Assembly: GCF_015223105.1 (NCBI RefSeq)
Contig: NZ_JADFTZ010000004.1
Coordinates: 124,001-188,000 of the forward strand
Direction of reading: 5' to 3'
From: Flavobacterium proteolyticum
GTDB lineage: Bacteria; Bacteroidota; Bacteroidia; Flavobacteriales; Flavobacteriaceae
Length of the DNA stretch: 64,000 nucleotides
Shown here: piece after piece, positions 48,672 to 58,623 of the stretch
How positions within the stretch are numbered: the first letter of the stretch is position 1
How the letters are laid out: every line of letters starts with the position of its first letter
Program-made: the position numbers and the translations under genes
Notes under the pieces: model-generated
The model's database searches: none
What the model was told of the DNA's origin: nothing
The model's input: the letters and a program-made list of their open reading frames with translations, nothing else

Positions 48672-51180
48672 TATTTAAAAAGTGTTCCAGAGCAACTAAA
48701 TCGGGAATTAAAACGGAACGGGCTTTACTTCCTTCAAAAGGTCCTACAATACCAGCAGCTTCTAATTGGTCGATTAAACGACCGGCTCTATTGTAACCTA
48801 ATTTTAATTTTCTTTGAATTAAAGAAGCGCTTCCTTGTTGTGCAGTTACGATTACTTCTGCTGCTTCACGGAATAGCGAATCTCTTTCGGATATGTCTAT
48901 ATCAAGTTTTATGCCACTTTCTTCTCCTACATACTCTGGCAGTAAATAGGCTTCAGGATATGCTTTTTGTGCTCCAATGAAATCACAAATCTTATCTACC
49001 TCTGGAGTATCAACAAAGGCACATTGCACTCTGACGATTTCGTTTCCTTGTGTGTATAATAAATCGCCTCGACCAATTAACTGATCTGCTCCACCAGAAT
49101 CTAAAATAGTTCTTGAATCAATTTTAGAAGTTACTCTAAACGCAATACGAGCTGGGAAATTCGCTTTAATCATCCCCGTGATTACGTTAACTGATGGACG
49201 TTGTGTTGCAATAATTAAGTGGATTCCAATAGCACGCGCTAACTGCGCTAAACGAGCAATAGGTGTTTCTACTTCTTTACCCGCTGTCATAATTAAATCG
49301 GCAAACTCGTCAACAACTAATACAATATAAGGTAAAAAGCGGTGTCCGTTTTCTGGATTTAATTTGCGGTTTTTGAATTTCTCGTTGTATTCTTTAATGT
49401 TACGCACCATGGCATCTTTTAATAAAGAATAGCGGTTGTCCATTTCAATACACAAAGAATTTAATGTGTTGATTACTTTAGTGTTATCGGTAATAATAGC
49501 ATCGCCACCATCAGGAAGTTTTGCTAAATAATGACGTTCAATTTTGTTGAAAAGAGTTAATTCTACTTTCTTTGGATCGACCAAAACGAATTTTACTTCG
49601 GCTGGATGTTTTTTGTATAATAACGAAGTCAACACCGCATTCAATCCAACAGACTTCCCTTGTCCTGTAGCCCCTGCCATCAATAAGTGCGGCATTTTGG
49701 CTAAATCTACTACAAAGGTTTCATTCGAAATGGTTTTTCCTAATGCGATAGGTAATTCCATTTCTGCAGTTTGAAATTTTGGAGAAGCAATTACACTTTT
49801 CATCGAAACCATAGTAGGATTGTTGTTTGGTACTTCAATACCAATAGTTCCTTTACCTGGAATTGGCGCGATGATACGAATTCCTAAAGCGGCTAATGAC
49901 AAGGCAATATCGTCTTCTAAGTTTTTAATTTTGGAGATACGAATACCCGCTTCTGGAACAATTTCGTATAAAGTAACTGTAGGTCCAACAGTAGCTTTAA
50001 TTTGCGAAATTCCGATGCTGTAATTCTTTAAGGTATCAACAATTTTATTTTTGTTTTCTTCTAATTCGGCTTGATTAATGGTAATTCCGCCAGAAGAATA
50101 TTCTTTTAATAAATCGATAGGAGGGAATTGATAGTTGGATAATTCTAATGTTGGGTCGAATAATCCGAAATCTTGAACCAATTTAGCGGCTAAGTTTTCT
50201 TCTACGATTTCCTCTTCTTCTACTTTTTCGATAACAAAAGCGTCTTCGTTTACGAAATCTTCTTTCGGAATGCTTCTGTCTTCGATAGAGAAATTAGTTA
50301 TTTCAGGAGTTTCAACTTTTGGTTTTGGGTCTAAAGTTAATTCCGATGCTGAAGCAATTGTTGGTTTTAAAGCTTCTTTATTGATTTCAAAAGTCGAAGG
50401 ATAGGTTTTCAATTCGAAATTCCCCATTTCTTCTTCGTCTTCCGTTAAGATAAAATCATCTTTTGAATTGGATGGAGAGGTTATAGGTAAATCGGTATTG
50501 ATTTCCTCTTCTTCAATTTCTTCGTTTGCTTCTTCTGTTACTGGAACTATTGTATTTGCAACGGCAATATCTTCATTTAATTCCGCTTGTGGTTTTTCAA
50601 AAACTTTGGTAAAGCTTTCAGGCGACATTTTGATTTTGAAAACCAAGAAAAGTACAATTCCGAATAAAAGCACTAATAAAGTTCCTGTTTTTCCGATGTA
50701 ATCTTGAATGTACAGGTTCATTTCATATCCAACGGTTCCTCCTAATTGTGGTATGTAATCCCATAAAAAGCCTAGAATAATTGAAATGAAAATGATTAGA
50801 TAAAAATCCCAAAAGAAGCTTCTTTTAAGTTTCGATAAAGCCATGTCTAATACTAAGTAAGCTCCCATTAAAAAAAGGATTCTCACAAAAATAAACGAAG
50901 CTACTCCAAATCCTTTGTAAAGAAAGAAGTCGGCTAAGAAAGCACCAAATTTCCCTAACCAGTTTTCGGCTTTAGCACCTCTATTGGCTAATTCAGATAC
51001 AATATTTTGATCGTTATTTCCTGTAATAAAGTAAGAAATAAAGGAAAGTAACAGTGCTATTGAAAAGAAAATTAACAAAATGCCAAAAATAAATTTCTGT
51101 TGACGATTCAAGCGCCAAGAGAATTTTTCTTTGGTTTCGGTAGGAGAGTTTACGGAATCTTTACTTGTTTTTTTAGCCAT
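48664..51180 (-). CDS. ftsK: FtsK/SpoIIIE DNA translocase
   Basis: 838 residues. Four or five N-terminal helices (about 25-180) anchor it at the septum, followed by an acidic linker (200-360). The RecA-like motor shows GATGQGKSVGLNAV (Walker A) and LVVDEFADL (Walker B). The C-terminal winged-helix gamma domain (KLGYNRAGRLIDQLEAAGIV) reads polar chromosome sequences. It pumps chromosome ends to the daughter cells and promotes dimer resolution. It leads the lolA-lptF-ribBA series. Confidence 0.95.
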   Translation of the reverse strand: MAKKTSKDSVNSPTETKEKFSWRLNRQQKFIFGILLIFFSIALLLSFISYFITGNNDQNIVSELANRGAKAENWLGKFGAFLADFFLYKGFGVASFIFVRILFLMGAYLVLDMALSKLKRSFFWDFYLIIFISIILGFLWDYIPQLGGTVGYEMNLYIQDYIGKTGTLLVLLFGIVLFLVFKIKMSPESFTKVFEKPQAELNEDIAVANTIVPVTEEANEEIEEEEINTDLPITSPSNSKDDFILTEDEEEMGNFELKTYPSTFEINKEALKPTIASASELTLDPKPKVETPEITNFSIEDRSIPKEDFVNEDAFVIEKVEEEEIVEENLAAKLVQDFGLFDPTLELSNYQFPPIDLLKEYSSGGITINQAELEENKNKIVDTLKNYSIGISQIKATVGPTVTLYEIVPEAGIRISKIKNLEDDIALSLAALGIRIIAPIPGKGTIGIEVPNNNPTMVSMKSVIASPKFQTAEMELPIALGKTISNETFVVDLAKMPHLLMAGATGQGKSVGLNAVLTSLLYKKHPAEVKFVLVDPKKVELTLFNKIERHYLAKLPDGGDAIITDNTKVINTLNSLCIEMDNRYSLLKDAMVRNIKEYNEKFKNRKLNPENGHRFLPYIVLVVDEFADLIMTAGKEVETPIARLAQLARAIGIHLIIATQRPSVNVITGMIKANFPARIAFRVTSKIDSRTILDSGGADQLIGRGDLLYTQGNEIVRVQCAFVDTPEVDKICDFIGAQKAYPEAYLLPEYVGEESGIKLDIDISERDSLFREAAEVIVTAQQGSASLIQRKLKLGYNRAGRLIDQLEAAGIVGPFEGSKARSVLIPDLVALEHFLNNE

Positions 51181-51213
51181 GTAAACGGAACAATTTTTAC
51201 AAAAGTAGCTAAA

Positions 51214-51588
51214 TTAAAACAAATATGGAAAATAAATAATGCATCCGATGGCGATAGCCGTTAAGGCTGCAAAAAATACGGCTCCTGCGGCAATATCTTT
51301 AATAAAACCGATGCGTTCATGATAGTCTGGGTGAATAAAATCGGCAATTTTTTCCACAGCGGTATTTAAGCCTTCAATGCTTAGTACTAATCCAAATACT
51401 AGGATTTGCATCATCCATTCAACACGGTCAATTTCAAAGTAGAATCCAGCCAATGTCATAAGAACAGCTAATGAAGACTGCACCATAACGCTATGCTCGG
51501 TAGTAATCAATTTAATTGCTCCTTTCAAAGCAAATCCAATACTTTTTAATCGGCCTGTAAAAAGGGTTTCGTCTTTTTCGAATTTCAT
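51214..51588 (-). CDS. dgkA: Diacylglycerol/undecaprenol kinase (DgkA family)
   Basis: 124 residues with three transmembrane helices and the family motif EGLNTAVEKIADF, which carries the catalytic Glu/Asn. These small integral kinases phosphorylate diacylglycerol or undecaprenol. It lies 33 bp upstream of ftsK on the same strand, likely the same transcript. Confidence 0.85.
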   Translation of the reverse strand: MKFEKDETLFTGRLKSIGFALKGAIKLITTEHSVMVQSSLAVLMTLAGFYFEIDRVEWMMQILVFGLVLSIEGLNTAVEKIADFIHPDYHERIGFIKDIAAGAVFFAALTAIAIGCIIYFPYLF

Positions 51589-51607
51589 TATATTCGTTTA
51601 AATTAAA

Positions 51608-51647
51608 AAACTGTCCTAAAGCAGGTTGTGCCCATTTAGGACAGTTT
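51608..51647. terminator. Terminator after tpx
   Basis: AAACTGTCCTAAA (51608-51620) pairs with TTTAGGACAGTTT (51635-51647), directly downstream of the tpx stop, separating tpx from dgkA. Confidence 0.75.
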
Positions 51648-51653
51648 AGTTTC

Positions 51654-52151
51654 TTATAGTACTGCTAAAGCAGCTTCGTAATTTGGCTCGTCAGCAATTT
51701 CTTTTACTTGTTCTGTGTGAAGAATTGTTCCGTTTTCGTCTAAAACAATAACCACACGAGAATGTAAACCAGCTAAAGGACCGTCTGTGATTTCTAAACC
51801 ATAGTTTTTTCCAAAACCACCGTCTTTGAAATCGGATAAGTTAATTACGTTTTCTAAACCTTCAGCACCACAAAAACGTTTTTGAGCAAAAGGTAAATCT
51901 CTAGAAATACATAATACTTTAGTGTTTGCTAAAGCACTAGCTTTTTCATTAAACTTTCTAACCGATGCTGCACAAGTTCCAGTATCAACACTTGGAAAAA
52001 TGTTTAATACTACTTTTGAACCAGCGAAATCTGCTAATGAAGCAGTTCCTAAGTCGGTTTTTACTAAATTAAAATCAGTAGCTTTTGAGCCTACTGCTGG
52101 CAATTCGCCATTTGTGTGAACAGGATTTCCTCCTAATGTAATTGATGCCAT
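51654..52151 (-). CDS. tpx: Thiol peroxidase (Tpx)
   Basis: About 165 residues from [12 protein letters not shown]; seven upstream codons are unlike the family. The peroxidatic cysteine is in [16 protein letters not shown], and the resolving one in [12 protein letters not shown], the atypical two-Cys arrangement. It reduces hydroperoxides with thioredoxin. It is monocistronic, with a terminator hairpin after the stop. Confidence 0.93.
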   Translation of the reverse strand: MASITLGGNPVHTNGELPAVGSKATDFNLVKTDLGTASLADFAGSKVVLNIFPSVDTGTCAASVRKFNEKASALANTKVLCISRDLPFAQKRFCGAEGLENVINLSDFKDGGFGKNYGLEITDGPLAGLHSRVVIVLDENGTILHTEQVKEIADEPNYEAALAVL

Positions 52152-52299
52152 ACCTAATTTTTTTTTGAGTAACAAAAGTAAAGAATAATTGGTTAAAGTG
52201 TATCTTATCGTTTACTTAAGATTATTTTTTTTCTTTTTTAAAAACCAATAATTTGTTTTCAGCGTAAATGCCATTATAAAACTTAAAAAATAATACATT

Positions 52300-52869
52300 A
52301 TGAAAACGAACAAATTTTTTGCTACTGCAGTTGTAGCTTTCGGATTATTAGTTGGGACAACTTCTTTTGCTCAAATGAAAGAAAAAACGGTTGAAGTAGG
52401 AGGTGCTCCTATGTATCCAAGTAAAAACATAGTAGAAAATGCGGTTAACTCAAAAGACCATACTACATTAGTAGCAGCTGTTAAAGCGGCTGGATTAGTT
52501 GATGTTTTAATGTCTGATGGTCCATTCACCGTTTTTGCCCCAACCAATGCTGCGTTTGCTAAATTACCTGCAGGAACAGTTGAAACCTTGTTAAAACCAG
52601 AAAATTTAAAAACGTTACAAACTATTTTAACGTATCATGTTGTAGCAGGAAAAATGAATGCTAAAGATATTGATGCTGCTATTAAAAAAGGAAACGGAAA
52701 AGCTACTTTAAAAACAGTTAGTGGTGGTACATTAACAGCTTGGATGAAAGGTAAAGACTTATATATTACAGACGAAAATGGTAATAGTGCTAAAGTTACT
52801 ATTGCTGATGTTAATCAAAAAAATGGTGTTATTCACGTTGTTGATACTGTTGTAACTCCTAAGTCATAA
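52300..52869 (+). CDS. Secreted fasciclin-domain protein
   Basis: 189 residues. The signal peptide runs to about residue 24 (GTTSFAQ). A single fasciclin/FAS1 domain follows: FTVFAPTNAAFAKLPAGTVE, LQTILTYHVVAGKM and NGVIHVVDTVVTP. Stand-alone FAS1 proteins are common in Flavobacteriia and linked to adhesion or matrix. It is monocistronic. Confidence 0.9.
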   Translation: MKTNKFFATAVVAFGLLVGTTSFAQMKEKTVEVGGAPMYPSKNIVENAVNSKDHTTLVAAVKAAGLVDVLMSDGPFTVFAPTNAAFAKLPAGTVETLLKPENLKTLQTILTYHVVAGKMNAKDIDAAIKKGNGKATLKTVSGGTLTAWMKGKDLYITDENGNSAKVTIADVNQKNGVIHVVDTVVTPKS

Positions 52870-52901
52870 TTCTCAAAATGTTTAGTTTAGTTGGTTAAAC
52901 A

Positions 52902-52931
52902 AAAAGCTCTGAATGAAAGTTCAGAGCTTTT
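52902..52931. terminator. Bidirectional terminator after the fasciclin gene
   Basis: AAAAGCTCTGAA pairs with TTCAGAGCTTTT around TGAAAG, flanked by A and T runs between convergent genes. Confidence 0.8.
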
Positions 52932-53543
52932 TTATTTTTGTATAAACAATCCTTTATCCATTAAAATTTTTCTTGTAACTGAGTATACTACTGTTCCATT
53001 CCAATCATTCATGTAGTCAATCAAAATATATTTGTTACTATCTGATTTTGAACTCAAAGAAAAATAGTTTCTATAGTTTTTAGTTTGTAAATCTTCCCAA
53101 GGAATCGACATGTTTTCAAATATAATGCCTTGATTATTGTATTCAATAGTATTGATTTTGAAAATAATATTGTTAGAAAAATCGTTTAAATATTTTCTTG
53201 AAATATCATCAAAATAATAATCTTGAAGAGCATCCACAATAACTGCATATTTTTCAGATAATGACCTGAGATTTATACCGTAAAAAGATTTTAATCTTAT
53301 TTCAATTTGTTTGCCCTGATTGTTTTCAATATCAATACAATAAATTCGACCAAATGTAAATGCATACCCATTTATCCATTTAATTCCGAATTTAAATTTA
53401 GCGATAGATTCTTTTTCAAATTTTGTTGAATTACCATCAATTCTATCATTATCATCAAACTCCAAGAAATTAGGATGAAATGTTAAGTCTCTTTTTCTAT
53501 CAAAAATATCAGACTTTATAGATATAATTTTTACTTCTTCCAC
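52932..53543 (-). CDS. Hypothetical cytoplasmic protein
   Basis: 203 residues, GTG start six bases after the upstream hydrolase stop, so probably co-transcribed. No signal peptide or membrane helix is visible; the sequence alternates short strands (LTFHPNFLEFDDNDRID, KFKFGIKWINGYAFTFGRIY), resembling a PH-like or beta-sandwich fold. No family recognised. Confidence 0.6.
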   Translation of the reverse strand: MEEVKIISIKSDIFDRKRDLTFHPNFLEFDDNDRIDGNSTKFEKESIAKFKFGIKWINGYAFTFGRIYCIDIENNQGKQIEIRLKSFYGINLRSLSEKYAVIVDALQDYYFDDISRKYLNDFSNNIIFKINTIEYNNQGIIFENMSIPWEDLQTKNYRNYFSLSSKSDSNKYILIDYMNDWNGTVVYSVTRKILMDKGLFIQK

Positions 53544-53549
53544 AAGGAA

Positions 53550-54188
53550 TTATCGTTGTAACCAATTCTTAAAATCAAAGAAGTTTTGAGGTGCCACACC
53601 ATGACCGACAGGATATTCATTATATTCGACTTCTAAACCTAAGTTTTCTAAAGCAGGTTTAGCTTTTCTTGCCCAATCTGCTGGAATTACTTGGTCAACC
53701 GAACCATGAGAAACGAAGAATTTTAGATGTGAAATGGCATTAGTATCAATAACTTCTGGCATAATTTCTTGATTGAAATAACCGCTTAACGCCACGACTT
53801 TACTAACTTTTTCAGGATAGGTTAGGGCGGTAGCATAACTTAAAATGGCACCTTGACTGAAGCCAATTAAGGTTACATTTTTAGCATCGATCGGATATTG
53901 TTTTACTACTTCCTCAATAAAACCAGCAATTAGTTCTACCGATTGTTTCGCTTGTACATTATCGGAAAATTTATTTTCATCGGCATCAAAATGAATCGCG
54001 TACCAAGCGTGTCCGTAAGGTTGTAAATCATAAGGCGCACGTACTGAAATCACATAACTATCATTTGGTAATTCGCTAGCAAAGGAAAATAAATCTTCTT
54101 CGTTGCTTCCATAACCGTGTAATAATAGTAATAAAGGATTTTTATCGTGTTTGATTTTTGGTTCTTGAATTAAGTAGTATAAGTTCAT
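53550..54188 (-). CDS. Alpha/beta hydrolase, phospholipase/carboxylesterase family
   Basis: 212 residues. LLLLHGYGSNEEDLF is the oxyanion loop, LIGFSQGAIL the nucleophile elbow (GFSQG), with a late Asp (HGSVDQVIP) and His (PVGHGV) completing the triad. This is the size and pattern of YtpA/Lip2-type carboxylesterases. The substrate is unknown. A 203-residue hypothetical gene follows it. Confidence 0.85.
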   Translation of the reverse strand: MNLYYLIQEPKIKHDKNPLLLLLHGYGSNEEDLFSFASELPNDSYVISVRAPYDLQPYGHAWYAIHFDADENKFSDNVQAKQSVELIAGFIEEVVKQYPIDAKNVTLIGFSQGAILSYATALTYPEKVSKVVALSGYFNQEIMPEVIDTNAISHLKFFVSHGSVDQVIPADWARKAKPALENLGLEVEYNEYPVGHGVAPQNFFDFKNWLQR

Positions 54189-54224
54189 TTTGAATAAAAT
54201 GGTTAAAATTTAGGTATTTAAAGC

Positions 54225-54548
54225 TTAAAAGGATTTGAAAAGTTTTTGATAGATTTCTCCTAAAAAAGGGACTATTTTCATTTCACCATTCAAACAATTG
54301 ATAAAACCATAAATCCATAGTATGAAAATAAATATCCAAAATGAAGCAGAAACCATCCAGTTATCAAAATACCCAACAGGATATCCTAATAAAAAGAAGG
54401 TTAAGAAAATACCTAATGCTTGTCTTATGTGAAAACTTGCAAATTCGCTACGATTTTCTTCTTGGTTCATAAATATGGCAATTATTGCTCCTATGATTGT
54501 TAAATAGCTAACAATTGCTGTTTGTTTGCCTTGTTTGATTTCGTTCAT
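54225..54548 (-). CDS. Small membrane protein (DUF4870-like)
   Basis: 107 residues with three hydrophobic helices. SYLTIIGAIIAIFMNQEENR followed by FASFHIRQALGI is the typical opening of DUF4870-type importer-like proteins, with the HxRQ segment in the first loop. The function is unknown. Confidence 0.7.
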   Translation of the reverse strand: MNEIKQGKQTAIVSYLTIIGAIIAIFMNQEENRSEFASFHIRQALGIFLTFFLLGYPVGYFDNWMVSASFWIFIFILWIYGFINCLNGEMKIVPFLGEIYQKLFKSF

Positions 54549-54697
54549 ATTTTAATGTCTTGTTAATTTTACTCTTTTCAGTTCATTCTTTTACACCCCT
54601 AATCCCAATAGCTATCGGGACTTCGAGGGGACAATCCAACTAAATAATTTATCATTTGTTCAAGATTTAGTTGAAGTGATCAAAATTTTATGAACTA

Positions 54698-55957
54698 TTA
54701 TTTATTCATTATCAATTGTCCATTATTATAAATTCCGATGGCTTTTCCTTTCATTTTTTGTCCTAAGAAAGCCGAATTTTTAGACTTTGATAAGATATTT
54801 TCCTTTCCAAATGTCCAATCATCTGATGTAGTGAAAAGTGACATATCGGCTTTATTTTCGGTTTTTATTGAAGGGTTTTCTATTTTGAAAACCAGTTTGT
54901 TAGTATTTAATTTTTCAACTACAACTTCAAGTGGTAAAATGGTTAGTAAAGCACCAAAAGCACTTTCTAAACCAATGGTTCCGTCTTTAGCCAAATCAAA
55001 TTCTAATTTCTTATGTTCGATATCTAACGGATTGTGGTCTGAGGTTATACAATCAATTGTGCCATCTAAAATCGCTTCTACTAATGCTTTTCTTGTGGCT
55101 TCTTCACGCAATGGAGGCAATACTTTGTATCTCGAATCAAATCCCATTAACATTTCGTCGTTTAAAACTAAATTGTGAACGGCAACACTACAAGTTACTT
55201 GTAATCCTTTTGCTTTTGCTTCTTTGATTAATTTGATACTTCCTTGAGTAGAAATCGTTGGAATATGTAATTTTCCGCCCGTATATTCTAATAAAAATAA
55301 GTTACGAGCGACTTGCAATTCTTCGGCTAAAGCAGGGATTCCTTTCATACCTAGTTTTGTACTAATCACCCCTTCATTTGCAATACCAACTCCTTTTAAG
55401 TTACTGTCTTGACAAAAAGCGATTAACATGCCGTCGAAATCTTGTACGTATTGCAAAGCAATTTTTTGAAGATTAGCGTTTTGTAACGCTTTTTTATAAT
55501 CGCCGAAAGCAATAGCTCCAGCGTTTTTCATGTCGAATAATTCGGCTAAATCCGTTCCTTCGCTTCCTTTGGTTAAGGCTCCGATGGGATATAAAGTTGT
55601 CGCTTGATTTTTAGCTCTGTCCAATACAAATCGCACTTGCGCTTGATTATCGATTATTGGGTTTGAATTGGGTTGTAAAGCTACAGCAGTAAATCCGCTT
55701 TTAGCAGCAACTTTTAATCCGTTTTCTATAGTTTCGCGGTCTTCGTACCCTGGTTCTCCGAAGGAAACCGAGCTATCCATCCAGCCTTTAGAAACGTGTA
55801 AATTCGGAATATTTACTACTTCAAAACCCGAAGTAGCGGTGATTTCTTTTTCTATTTGCGTTATCGTTCCGTTTTCAATTTTGATGTCCATCACTTGGTT
55901 GTGAAACGGACTTGAAGCGTCGATAATTTTGGCTTGTTTTAGAATAACTTGCGTCAT
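54698..55957 (-). CDS. Dihydroorotase-like amidohydrolase lacking the HxH metal motif
   Basis: About 419 residues from MTQVILKQAKIID; its ATG overlaps the upstream stop (ATGA). The overall length and motifs (ITSDHNPLD, LESAFGALLTIL, GKLHIPTIST) are those of dihydroorotase. Where active enzymes have DxHxH, this protein has GWMDSSVSFGEPGYEDRETI, so the two metal-binding histidines are replaced; the later His in LHIPTIST also lacks its usual partner. It could be a pseudo-enzyme paralogue that partners carbamoyltransferase, or could use metal differently. Confidence 0.75.
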   Translation of the reverse strand: MTQVILKQAKIIDASSPFHNQVMDIKIENGTITQIEKEITATSGFEVVNIPNLHVSKGWMDSSVSFGEPGYEDRETIENGLKVAAKSGFTAVALQPNSNPIIDNQAQVRFVLDRAKNQATTLYPIGALTKGSEGTDLAELFDMKNAGAIAFGDYKKALQNANLQKIALQYVQDFDGMLIAFCQDSNLKGVGIANEGVISTKLGMKGIPALAEELQVARNLFLLEYTGGKLHIPTISTQGSIKLIKEAKAKGLQVTCSVAVHNLVLNDEMLMGFDSRYKVLPPLREEATRKALVEAILDGTIDCITSDHNPLDIEHKKLEFDLAKDGTIGLESAFGALLTILPLEVVVEKLNTNKLVFKIENPSIKTENKADMSLFTTSDDWTFGKENILSKSKNSAFLGQKMKGKAIGIYNNGQLIMNK

Positions 55958-57879
55958 TTTACAAATTTTTGGATTAGTAGTTCTGTTATTAAAAATAGTA
56001 GTGTTGCGATAATAAACCATTTCCAAATTTCATTGCTTGTGCGTTCAGAAGCAATGTCGTTTAGAACGGTGGCTATGTTGTTTACTTTAGTGAAATTTTC
56101 AAAATTGGCAGTTGATACTTGCGTTAAATCGCTTTCCGTTCTTGGATAGTTGAAACTGATTTTCTTTAGCGAATTGTTTGCTTTGATGACATCAAAATTT
56201 CCAGCTTCTTCTGGATAATCACCAAATGACAGTTTACATTTGGTATTCAAAATTTGTTGCATTGGAATGAAACTATAACCATCTTTTTGTACCGAAACCA
56301 CTTCGTCTTTGGCTAAAGTAGTTTCTAAAATTAGGTTTTCGTTTTCACCAATGGTATAAGCGTTAATTCCCGTTTTACCTTGATTTTGTCCCATGTTGTA
56401 GAAGGTCGGAACAATTAAAGGTGCATTTTGAAAGTTGCTATTTTGTTTATTAATCGGAGCCGAAAAAGCGTAAAAAGTTCCCAATCGATTGGTAGTCGAA
56501 CCCACGAAAACAGAATTGTCTTCGTATTGTAAAATGTTCGTAATTCCTGATAAAGTGAAGCTTTCTTTCACATTTGGATATTGAAAATTGCTCACTTTTT
56601 TCTCAAAAACCGTTTGGTATAACGGATGATTAAAATTGATTTTTGTGATTTGTTTTCCAGATGTCGAAAGTTGGGAATAACTCAATCCACCAAAGTTTTT
56701 TACGAAAGCATTTAATAGAGATGGCGTGTTTTTTGCATTCGGAATCAAAACAATATTGCCACCTTTTTCGTAGAAGGATTTTAATGTTGTTCCTAAAGCA
56801 ACTGGCAAATCTTCTAATTCGTTTAGTACAATCGCATCTTGATTTTCAATTTGATTGTAGTCTAAAGTAGCTAATTCGGTACTTTGAAAATTGAATTCAT
56901 CTGCCGTGAAAATGCGACTTAAGAAATTGTTTTTTTCTGAATTTCCGATGGCGATTACATTTGCTTTTTCTGGTTTTGAAATGCTTAAATAGTAATCGTT
57001 GTCGTAGCTTAAACTGTTATCTTCGATACTGATATTTCCGTGGAAGTCGTTTTTTGGAATCGTGATAGCAATTTCTGTCTTTTGATTTTCAAATTTAGCA
57101 ATGGTTTTTGCAATCGCTTTGTTATTGCTGAATACAGAAAGTGGTACTTCATTATCCGTTTCCCCAAAAGCTTGAAGTGTGATTTTCAATTCATAAAATT
57201 GATCCAAAACTTGAGAAATCTCAACTTTATCAATGCTGATATTGGTTTTGTTTTGCGCTTCGGGTTGGATGAAATATACTACGTTATTTTCTGCTAAATC
57301 TAAAGCTTTTTTGCTTTCGGATTGAATCGCATCGGTAATGATAACGTAATCTTTCTTAGTGTTTTTCTTTTTGGTTTCTACTTGATTGATCAAATAATCC
57401 AATTGAAACGGCATCGCAGAATACTTCAAATTTTGTAATTCTTTTTGAATGGATTTGATATCCGTATCCCAAAAAACTTCGGAATTCGTAAGTAATGAGA
57501 ATTGTTGGTTTTCAGGTAATTCTTCTAATAAATCTTGGATGCTTCGTTTTAGTAATTCGCCTTTTGCACCTTTTGCTTGCATTGAAAACGAGTTGTCTAA
57601 TAAAATGATGAGTTCGTTTCCTTTGTTTGTGGTGTCTTTGGCGTCAAAAAAAGGTTGGGCAAAAGCAATAATTATGCAAGCTAACAACAATAGGCGAGTA
57701 GCTAACAGCAACCATTTCTTAATTTTAGAACTTTTTCGGGTTTGAATTTGAAGTTCTTTGAGCAGCTTTACGTTGGTAAAATATTCTTTTTTAAAACGAC
57801 GTAATTGAAATAAATGCACCAAAATTGGTATAACCAACAGAAAAAGGAAGTAGAGAATTTCTGGATGTTTGAACTGCAT
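55954..57879 (-). CDS. BatA-like VWA-domain membrane protein
   Basis: 641 residues. The N-terminal BatA segment (FKHPEILYFLFLLVIPILVH, then LFQLRRFKKEYF) has two helices, the second around 58-77. A von Willebrand A domain follows with a MIDAS motif in LLDNSFSMQA (DxSxS). A long beta-rich region ends with one C-terminal helix (WKWFIIATLLFLITELLIQ). Such proteins occur with MoxR ATPases in Bacteroidetes envelope stress or aerotolerance loci; no MoxR gene is in view. The dihydroorotase-like gene is translationally coupled to its end. Confidence 0.8.
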   Translation of the reverse strand: MQFKHPEILYFLFLLVIPILVHLFQLRRFKKEYFTNVKLLKELQIQTRKSSKIKKWLLLATRLLLLACIIIAFAQPFFDAKDTTNKGNELIILLDNSFSMQAKGAKGELLKRSIQDLLEELPENQQFSLLTNSEVFWDTDIKSIQKELQNLKYSAMPFQLDYLINQVETKKKNTKKDYVIITDAIQSESKKALDLAENNVVYFIQPEAQNKTNISIDKVEISQVLDQFYELKITLQAFGETDNEVPLSVFSNNKAIAKTIAKFENQKTEIAITIPKNDFHGNISIEDNSLSYDNDYYLSISKPEKANVIAIGNSEKNNFLSRIFTADEFNFQSTELATLDYNQIENQDAIVLNELEDLPVALGTTLKSFYEKGGNIVLIPNAKNTPSLLNAFVKNFGGLSYSQLSTSGKQITKINFNHPLYQTVFEKKVSNFQYPNVKESFTLSGITNILQYEDNSVFVGSTTNRLGTFYAFSAPINKQNSNFQNAPLIVPTFYNMGQNQGKTGINAYTIGENENLILETTLAKDEVVSVQKDGYSFIPMQQILNTKCKLSFGDYPEEAGNFDVIKANNSLKKISFNYPRTESDLTQVSTANFENFTKVNNIATVLNDIASERTSNEIWKWFIIATLLFLITELLIQKFVK

Positions 57880-58025
57880 TTATAATTAGAATTTGTCAAA
57901 AGTACGAAATTCCATTTAGATTACTATAGATATTTGAGTCATTTTTTTGGAACGCGGATGACACGGATTTTAGAAATTTATGCGGATTTTTTACTGTAAT
58001 AGTTTAAAAAATGTGATTCCACTAT

Positions 58026-58593
58026 CGTCACTTCGAGTGTTTTTTATAAAATTGCCTGAGCTATTTTATAAAAAATGTATCGAGAACTAATGGAATGTAA
58101 TCGTTTCTATAGTTCTCGATACAATTTTCAAAAGTAAAAATTAGCATTTTTCCTTTTGAAAATCACTCGAAGTGACGGTGGAGTTATAGCGTTTCTACAG
58201 TTCTCGATACAATTTTCAAAAGCAAAAATTAGTATTTTTCCTTTTAAAAATCACTCGAAGTGACGTTGGTGTTATATCGTTTCTACAGTTCTCGATACAA
58301 TTTTCAAAAGTAAAAATTAGCATTTTTCCTTTTAAAAATCACTCGAAGTGACGGTGTAGCAGTATTTGGTTTTGAAGTTCTTTAAATTGATTATCTAAAA
58401 TTTAGATTAAAAAGTGATTAGAAAATGTAATTCCACCTTCGTCACTTCGAGTGTTTTGTATTTGTAAAGCCAAAGATTTACAAATACAAAATGTATCGAG
58501 AACTGTTGGGATGAAATCGTTTCTATAGTTCTCAATACAATTTTCAAAAGTAAAAATTAGCATTTTTCCTTTTAAAAATTACTCGAAGTGACG
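58026..58593. repeat. Hairpin repeat family A cluster (six copies) beside a GIY-YIG gene
   Basis: Direct copies start at 58112, 58200 and 58288, exactly 88 bp apart, and at 58528. Inverted copies lie at 58026-58087 and 58440-58503. All keep the GTTCTCGATACA and CACTCGAAGTGACG ends (minor changes), while the inner palindromes differ: ATTTTCAAAAGTAAAAAT types, a TTGTATTTGTAAA type and a TTTTATAAAA type. Together with the copies after the GIY-YIG gene they surround it. Confidence 0.85.
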
Positions 58594-58623
58594 TAGTGTT
58601 ATATCTAGAACTAATGAAAACTA

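Noticed and set aside
54600..54640. Short palindrome CCAATAGCTATCGG with adjacent CTTCGAGGGG
   Set aside because: A single short copy resembling a decayed intergenic repeat; not enough to define an element.
54738..55178. 146-codon plus-strand frame opposite the dihydroorotase-like gene
   Set aside because: It is antisense to a clearly conserved protein; its composition is typical of a shadow frame.
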